Positions 58,940 through 64,000 of a stretch of 64,000 nt of DNA are shown here, in pieces (the stretch's first letter is position 1; each line of letters starts with the position of its first letter). The translations under genes and the position numbers were made by a program. The notes below the pieces were generated by a model. It was not told where the DNA came from. It worked only from the letters and a program-made list of their open reading frames with translations, and searched no databases. The stretch is from assembly GCA_910575475.1 (NCBI GenBank), contig CAJTGD010000005.1:62001-126000 (forward strand), in the 5' to 3' direction. The DNA is from Lachnospiraceae bacterium. GTDB taxonomy: Bacteria > Bacillota > Clostridia > Lachnospirales > Lachnospiraceae.

Positions 58940-59699
58940 TGGTATTCAGCTCCTTCCAGATGATATTGAAATAATGCTTAAATTCCGGTGCGTTGCGCCG
59001 GTTCATGGGGGTATCTGTCTCTAATTCGAAGGTAATAGGAACGATTTTTGCGATGGAAGCGGGGCGGGGAGTCAATATGATCACCCGGTCGGCCATACTG
59101 ACTGCTTCGGAAAGGTCGTGCGTCACAAGGACCGCGGTCTTATGTGCATTCCGAAGAATCTGGCCGATGTCGTCACAGACCGATAAACGAGTCTGATAAT
59201 CCAGGGCGGAAAAGGGTTCGTCTAACAGCATAATGTCCGGATCCAGCACCAGGGTCCGGATCAGGGCCGCCCGCTGGCGCATCCCGCCGGAAAGCTCGGA
59301 GGGCTTCGCGTTTTCAAACTGTTTCAGGCCGTACAGCTCTAACAGCTCATGGGCATATTTCCGGGAGCGCTCCGAGAGCATGTGCCGAATTTCCAGCCCC
59401 AGCAGGACGTTGCGGTAAATGGTCCGCCATTCGAAAAGGTGGTCATGCTGCAGCATATACCCGATGTTGGTGGAACTCTCCCGGAGCGATTTTCCGTTCA
59501 GCTTCACCTGTCCGTCCTCGGCATCGATCAGGCCGCAGATGATGGACAGAAGTGTGGATTTGCCGCATCCCGAAGGTCCCACGATCGAGACAAATTCGCC
59601 GGGAGACACGGAAAAAGAGATATCTGTCAGTGCTTTGGTTTCCCCTTCCAGAGTGTGATATGCATAATTGATATGTTTCAGTTCTAATATGGGTTCCAT
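58932..59699 (-). CDS. ABC importer ATPase (SsuB/TauB type)
   Basis: 255 residues. Walker A GPSGCGKST (about residues 40-48), signature LSGGMRQRAALIRTLV, Walker B MLLDEPFSALDYQTR, and H-loop VLVTHDLSEAVSMADRV. SsuB/TauB-type ATPase that pairs with the permease by an 8-base overlap. Upstream (59700-59853) is GC-rich with direct repeats of GCGCxxTxCCGGGCC but no recognised riboswitch. First of a two-gene unit that lacks a binding protein in the window. Confidence 0.9.
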   Translation of the reverse strand: MEPILELKHINYAYHTLEGETKALTDISFSVSPGEFVSIVGPSGCGKSTLLSIICGLIDAEDGQVKLNGKSLRESSTNIGYMLQHDHLFEWRTIYRNVLLGLEIRHMLSERSRKYAHELLELYGLKQFENAKPSELSGGMRQRAALIRTLVLDPDIMLLDEPFSALDYQTRLSVCDDIGQILRNAHKTAVLVTHDLSEAVSMADRVIILTPRPASIAKIVPITFELETDTPMNRRNAPEFKHYFNIIWKELNTNA

Positions 59700-59853
59700 G
59701 CAGACGCTCCAATCACAATCAAAAGATATATATTACTTTATGAGAAAACGGGGATTCCGTGCATGGAAACGGCCTTTCATCCGGGAAGCGCGTACCGGGC
59801 CCGGGAAGCGCCGTGCCGGGCCTGGCAGGACGAGACTTCGGAAGCCTCCGGTT

Positions 59854-59882
59854 AAAAACGGGCTGCCCGATTAGGGGCAGCC
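59854..59882 (-). terminator. Terminator after the anti-sigma-like gene
   Basis: On the minus strand stem GGCTGCCC/GGGCAGCC with a TAATC-type loop and U-run (59858-59854), 8 bases after the stop. Confidence 0.7.
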
Positions 59883-59889
59883 TGTATGC

Positions 59890-61389
59890 TTACTGTTCGA
59901 TCTTTACGTAGACATATTCATTTCCGGTTTCGGACTCACATCCCTGGCCTTCTCCGGAATAGAACTGGAAATACGCGTTATCCAGCCGATCCTCATCTAT
60001 GACATATACCAGAGTATATTCCAACTCTTCTCCGGGCTGCAGGGAAACAATATGGAAGCCTTTTATACGGTCAATTCCTTCTGTATTCGATATTTTGTCG
60101 AAATAGATGGGAAATCCGTCTGTCTGAAGTCTATAGCCTTCATTTGCACTTTGATATTGTGCGTCCGAGAGATAGCTTCGGGTAATGGTATCTCCGTCCG
60201 TGTCCAGATATGCCACATCGGGGCATACCATGACTTCATCGCCGAACTGGTTGACCTCGTTGTTGTTCTTCAGCTTCAGATCTACGACTACGAACTTGGA
60301 ATCCACTGTATCCACGGCCGGTTCTCCTACCTCATTTCCTTCACTGTCAAATGTATATTTATAGCGCTCATGAGGCTTCAGAGTGCCGTCCTCATTGAGC
60401 CAGTCCGCAAGCTCACCGTCATAATCATAATAATTTTCCTTCGCAAATTCCGAGAGGGGCAGCGAGTCCTTTACTTCGATGGAATTCACCGTAAAACGGT
60501 AATCATTCAGCTTGGTCCCATCTTCGAAATGCTTATAGGGAATCTCCAGCTCTTTACCGATGGAAAAGAAATTATTGTCGGCCAGTGCTTCCGGCTTCAG
60601 CTCCTCTTCCCTCTGTCTGGCAAACATTTTCTGCTCTTCCAGCAGCCTGTCTATTTCTTCGTCAGTAGTATAGGGCACGGTGGAATCCAGGACGCGGATA
60701 TCCAGCCCTTCTGCGATCTTGATGGTTTCCTCGATGGGAAGCTGGCTGTCCATATTGAAAATCTGGATCAGATATCCTTCCTCTTCATTGAACAGCATGG
60801 CATCCGTGGTGTGGTCATCGCTGTCTACATAACGGCTGTCTGTCAGGAACAGAGCTACCTTCATGCCGTTGATCTCCAGTTCCTTTTTCAGATTTTTTTC
60901 TTCCATGCCATGGGTCAGCTCATTTGCTTCTCCCAGACGGATCATCTGATCGAGCTCCGCCGCGTTGAGTGTCCGGATCGAGATGCCTCCTCCGGTCTCC
61001 TCGTTATGCCATTTCCCGCCGTAGGGGGTATTTTCCGCGCCTAATTCATAGCCGGCAGGCATATAGGTGGGAGTCACCTCGATCTCGTGGGCCTCCTTCT
61101 GTTCGCTGTCTAATGCAAGATCGTAGACTACAGAATCCTTCTGCTTCACCAGATTTGCGGATAAAAATTTATTTGCCGCGACGACTACGGCGGAGGAGCC
61201 TACGGCCAAAACAGCAGCCGCTGCCAGAACATGCCACATTCTGCGCCTCCTGGCAAAAGAAACCGTCCCCCTCCTTTTGATCCCAAGCTTCCGGTATGCA
61301 TCCTGCATTCCCTGGTCTACCTTGTCCGGAATGACCAGATCCTGCTTTATAATCCTTATCATTTCCTGATCCGTATATGTTCTCTTCAT
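59890..61389 (-). CDS. Membrane-anchored anti-sigma-like protein (DUF4179/DUF4367-like)
   Basis: 499 residues. The N-terminus (1-50) is cytoplasmic and basic, one TM segment lies at about 51-72 (HVLAAAAVLAVGSSAVVVAANKF), and a large outer domain follows with YMPAGYELG and later a DUF5643/DUF4352-like beta part (VDSKFVVVDLKLKNNNEVNQFG). This single-pass layout with a sigma factor gene directly upstream (67-base gap) is that of an ECF anti-sigma factor. It would hold the sigma factor at the membrane and respond to an envelope signal. The outer domain is longer than typical anti-sigma factors, so a sensor role is likely. Confidence 0.75.
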   Translation of the reverse strand: MKRTYTDQEMIRIIKQDLVIPDKVDQGMQDAYRKLGIKRRGTVSFARRRRMWHVLAAAAVLAVGSSAVVVAANKFLSANLVKQKDSVVYDLALDSEQKEAHEIEVTPTYMPAGYELGAENTPYGGKWHNEETGGGISIRTLNAAELDQMIRLGEANELTHGMEEKNLKKELEINGMKVALFLTDSRYVDSDDHTTDAMLFNEEEGYLIQIFNMDSQLPIEETIKIAEGLDIRVLDSTVPYTTDEEIDRLLEEQKMFARQREEELKPEALADNNFFSIGKELEIPYKHFEDGTKLNDYRFTVNSIEVKDSLPLSEFAKENYYDYDGELADWLNEDGTLKPHERYKYTFDSEGNEVGEPAVDTVDSKFVVVDLKLKNNNEVNQFGDEVMVCPDVAYLDTDGDTITRSYLSDAQYQSANEGYRLQTDGFPIYFDKISNTEGIDRIKGFHIVSLQPGEELEYTLVYVIDEDRLDNAYFQFYSGEGQGCESETGNEYVYVKIEQ

Positions 61390-61456
61390 GTGTTACCTCC
61401 TTTTTGCTGAGACGAATTGTTACGATTTACGTTCTGCGCGCATTCCTGAAAATTTT

Positions 61457-61984
61457 TCACCGTGCAGCGCGTCCGGCATATCTGACCGGCTCAAACCGAT
61501 ACTCCCTGGCGACCTCTTTGCGCCCTCTGGACAGCCGGGTCTTCACCGTGTTTTCTTCCAGATCCAGTATCTGCGCGATCTCGCGGATCTTAAAGCCTTC
61601 CACATAATACAGGATCAAAATGAGCCTGTATTTTTCATCCAATGAATTGAGCAATTCATAAAATTCATAATTTTCCAGCGACACGCAATTCCCTCCCTGC
61701 TCCGGCAGCTGTTCTGTGGGGCATTCCCTCCGGCCGGCATTCAAGATATCGATACACTTATTGATCAGGATCCGGACCAGCCAGGTCTTGAAGAACTGTT
61801 CGTTCTCCAGGCTGTCCAGTTTTTCATAGCAGGTCAGGATCGTCTCCTGGATGGCATCCGCGATATCATCATCGGATCTCAGATAACTTCTCGCAACCTT
61901 ATACATCGTAAGCTTCTGGCTCTCCATCAATTCCACGAAAGCATTGCTGTCATGCCGTTTTGCTCTTTTTACTAAAAACTTCAA
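61457..61984 (-). CDS. ECF sigma factor (RNA polymerase sigma-70 family)
   Basis: 175 residues. Region 2 YLRSDDDIADAIQETILTCYEKLDSLENEQFFKTWLVRILINKCID (about residues 35-80) and region 4 LDEKYRLILILYYVEGFKIREIAQILDLEENTVKTRLSRGRKEVA (about 117-161), a normal ECF layout. The start is TTG 61984, with GAGGAGGT 8 bases upstream; the earlier in-frame ATG (62023) has no site. The adjacent downstream gene is its likely anti-sigma factor. Upstream is a cluster of hairpins (62103-62235). Confidence 0.9.
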   Translation of the reverse strand: MKFLVKRAKRHDSNAFVELMESQKLTMYKVARSYLRSDDDIADAIQETILTCYEKLDSLENEQFFKTWLVRILINKCIDILNAGRRECPTEQLPEQGGNCVSLENYEFYELLNSLDEKYRLILILYYVEGFKIREIAQILDLEENTVKTRLSRGRKEVAREYRFEPVRYAGRAAR

Positions 61985-62102
61985 GAATAAAACCTCCTCA
62001 CTATATCCATGTACCTCAGGCAAATATACACTCTGCGGACACTGGGTCTTTTGTAGTAGAAAATACTGCCGCAGCAGATTTTTCAGTCCCCTTTTATCTG
62101 GA

Positions 62103-62235
62103 GTTACAGATCACGGCCTAACCGGCCGCGATCTGTAACGCATCCATCCCATTGAAAAGTCGCCTGACGGCGAGGGGCTGGATGCCTGAAACCACAGCTT
62201 TATTGGCCGGATGCCTTGCAGCGGGGTGCAAGGCA
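62103..62235. repeat. Three consecutive strong hairpins upstream of the sigma factor gene
   Basis: Hairpin 1 (62103-62139): 16-base arms with one mismatch, GTTACAGATC...GATCTGTAAC type. Hairpin 2 (62140-62185): GCATCCATCCC/GGGCTGGATGC with a nested TCGCC/GGCGA stem. Hairpin 3 (62212-62235): perfect 9-bp TGCCTTGCA/TGCAAGGCA. They occupy most of the 400-base gap between the DUF4173 terminator and the sigma gene. No ORF of note is there. They may be a small structured RNA, a leader of the sigma gene or a repeat element; either strand can fold. Confidence 0.6.
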
Positions 62236-62322
62236 CCGTAAACAGTAACTATCTGGCGCCTTACTTATTAGACCGATGAAAGGGCAAAAAGGTTTCAGGC
62301 AATTCTTATTTTTTTGCCAACG

Positions 62323-62357
62323 AAAAAAACCGGCAGACGGATATGGGTCTGCCGGTT
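62323..62357 (-). terminator. Terminator after the DUF4173 gene
   Basis: On the minus strand an 11-bp stem AACCGGCAGAC/GTCTGCCGGTT followed by UUUUUU. About 30 bases after the stop. Confidence 0.8.
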
Positions 62358-62383
62358 ATCAGGAACGGGATGAAAATCATGTT

Positions 62384-64000
62384 TCAGTGCTCCGCGAGAT
62401 ATTCCTCCGCTGTTTTCCACGCCCGCGCCTCCGCAAAATTCCATTTCCGCAAGGTGGGCTTTCTGCACTCGTAGAACCCTTCCATATAAAATTGAAACTC
62501 CGATTCCAGATATTCGCCTATGGTCTCGAACTTGGAAAGATCCTCCTGGCTCTTAAACTCATAGGGTTCGTCTCTGTAATAATAGTAGTCTTCATCCGTG
62601 TAAGTATACGTTTCCATCTTCATATCCGCCATCTGCGCTACATAGGGCGCGGCATCGACGGACAGGTCATGGAGCAGATAGTCCACATCCTGCCGGGTGA
62701 TCTGCTCCATATGCCGCAGGTTGTAGGAGGCGATGATGCGGTCTACCCCGGCGAAGGAAAACACAAGATAGCAGCAGGTCACGACCGCCACGGTATACCG
62801 GAACAGAGGAAACGCCTGCCGAAAGATGCTGACCATCACGCCGCCCATGATCAGGGTCAGGACTCCCAAAAACCAGAGCACTAGGATCCGAAGGAAGGTG
62901 AGATGGTAGACCCCCACATAGAGCAGCATCCGGTAGGCCGCCGACAGGGTCATGACGCAGGTGCAGGCGGAGATCACCAGCAGCAGGACATTCAGCGCCC
63001 GGTGCGTTTCAAAAACCTGGATGCAGACCATCACGGTCACCAGATTGATCAGGCTCACGGCGAGAAGCTGCCAGAAGCCCTGGTGGGCATACTGGGAATA
63101 GGTCATCCCGTCGGGGAGTCCGTGGCGCAGGAACAAAAACAGGATCTGGATCCCGGAATAGATCACATAGAAGAAAGCCAGTATCATGGTAAATGTGATC
63201 CCGGTCAGCGCGTTTGCCCCCGGTCCATCTTTTTGCGCCGGGCTTTTCAGGTTCTGCCGGAACAAAGCCGCAAAAAATACATAGAGCATGAAAAATCCGA
63301 AAAGGAAGCTCCAACAGATCCGGACAGCAGTGGTGAGATCCGGAATATCCGGGATCGTGATGCAGATTCGGAAATATCTGGCAAAGACCGGATCAGACCC
63401 GATCAGCAGCGGCATCACGCACAGCAGGAAGAGGGCAGCGATGGCAGCGCCTGTGAGCACGGCCGGGGCTTTCTTTTTGATATTCGCTTTTTTTTGCAGG
63501 GCTTCCTCAGAGCTTGCTGCCTTGTGCTTCGAAATAGAATACAGCATATGTTCGAACGGCTTGAACAGTGATACGAAGCAGGTCCCGGCAAAGAATAAGA
63601 GCTGTTTTAAATTGGCGGAAAAACTCCAATCGCCGTCCTCATACATCTGATGCAGCATGCCCGTACAGAACAGAAGCAGGATGCCGGCGCGGTTGAACAG
63701 GTGGATCCAGGCATTGGCCGTCATGCAGGTGGAAATGCCAAGTAACAGCATTCCCGCAAAATAGAAGAACAGCCCCCGCTTCAAAGAAATGCCGGCTTTC
63801 CCAAGCCACAGGACAGAAAACAGGATCACCGCGGCAACGGCAGCCGGAAAGGTGATGCCTGCCGGGTTGTCAAAGAGACAGAAGGTATAGATCAGCCCAA
63901 ACAGGCAGGCCGTTTTGCCAAACCAGGTGAAGTGCTCCTTCATATACTGCAGGAGCGGGCTGTCCGGGGCTTTGCTGTTCTCCGTCTGAGGAAGCTTCTC
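62384..64000 (-). CDS. DUF4173 multi-pass membrane protein (5' end outside window)
   Basis: At least 538 residues. An internal ATG at 63943 would give 519, but the frame stays open to base 64000 and upstream codons read as a plausible cytoplasmic tail (LPQTENSKAPDSPLLQYMKEH), so the gene most likely continues beyond the window. It has about 11 membrane segments, of the DUF4173 family: YSGIQILFLF, YSQYAHQGFWQLLAVSLINL and LTFLRILVLWFL. The C-terminal 120 residues are a soluble domain with a Tyr-rich stretch (YTYTDEDYYYYRDEPYE). Function is unknown; a membrane enzyme or sensor role is possible. Followed by a strong terminator and a structured region before the sigma factor gene. Confidence 0.85.
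   Translation of the reverse strand, partial: EKLPQTENSKAPDSPLLQYMKEHFTWFGKTACLFGLIYTFCLFDNPAGITFPAAVAAVILFSVLWLGKAGISLKRGLFFYFAGMLLLGISTCMTANAWIHLFNRAGILLLFCTGMLHQMYEDGDWSFSANLKQLLFFAGTCFVSLFKPFEHMLYSISKHKAASSEEALQKKANIKKKAPAVLTGAAIAALFLLCVMPLLIGSDPVFARYFRICITIPDIPDLTTAVRICWSFLFGFFMLYVFFAALFRQNLKSPAQKDGPGANALTGITFTMILAFFYVIYSGIQILFLFLRHGLPDGMTYSQYAHQGFWQLLAVSLINLVTVMVCIQVFETHRALNVLLLVISACTCVMTLSAAYRMLLYVGVYHLTFLRILVLWFLGVLTLIMGGVMVSIFRQAFPLFRYTVAVVTCCYLVFSFAGVDRIIASYNLRHMEQITRQDVDYLLHDLSVDAAPYVAQMADMKMETYTYTDEDYYYYRDEPYEFKSQEDLSKFETIGEYLESEFQFYMEGFYECRKPTLRKWNFAEARAWKTAEEYLAEH

Noticed and set aside
59700..59860. TPP riboswitch before the ThiX/SsuC-type importer
   Set aside because: No CTGAGA or ACCTGATCTGG motifs on the minus strand.
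60052..61044. Plus-strand ORF of 330 codons
   Set aside because: Antisense of the anti-sigma-like gene, which has clear topology and sigma partner.

Overview
The window looks like chromosomal DNA of a gut Lachnospiraceae/Clostridia-type Firmicute. Coding GC is moderate, starts have strong Gram-positive ribosome binding sites (AGGAGG type), promoters are sigma-A like, and the families fit that group: BaiCD/BaiH-like old yellow enzymes, GPH sugar symporters, a group-B [FeFe] hydrogenase, ABC-F and CdaR. This is inferred from family content; no marker gene fixes the species. No rRNA, tRNA or CRISPR array was seen.

Region 1 (1-5.6 kb) is a recombination-scarred edge. It has the end of an ECF-type ABC ATPase, then broken genes in series (metalloregulator, response-regulator tail, IS200-type element, acyltransferase tail, ABC ATPase head, MATE tail), then an intact Xre / ImmA-IrrE protease / PIN-like nuclease module. 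Region 2 (5.6-12.7 kb) has an ABC-F ribosome-protection gene behind a long leader with an attenuator, and a three-gene ABC exporter whose first permease is fused to a MerR DNA-binding domain. Region 3 (12.8-17.2 kb) has a SNF2 helicase with a SWIM zinc-finger partner and a LysR regulator.

Region 4 (17.3-38 kb) is a catabolic island: two FMN/FeS/FAD ene-reductases, AraC regulators (one without its DNA-binding domain and joined to an AT-rich insertion), two GPH symporters, a GH78 rhamnosidase-like enzyme, a GH2 glycosidase and three ester hydrolases. The most economical reading is uptake, deglycosylation, de-esterification and reduction of plant-type glycosides or other conjugated enones.

Region 5 (38-47.5 kb) has an orphan EutH, then a CdaR-controlled operon (secernin-like Ntn hydrolase, GltS-type symporter, glycerate kinase, TauE-type exporter), then an MFS pump behind a tandem-repeat leader with a short upstream ORF and attenuator. 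Region 6 (47.5-64 kb) is mostly stand-alone genes: hydrogenase, heptad-repeat coiled coil, NMN adenylyltransferase-like protein, hemolysin III, DUF2804, AroB, a secreted Bsp-repeat/transglutaminase protein, a lipoprotein, an ABC importer without a binding protein, an ECF sigma/anti-sigma pair, and a DUF4173 membrane protein cut by the window end.
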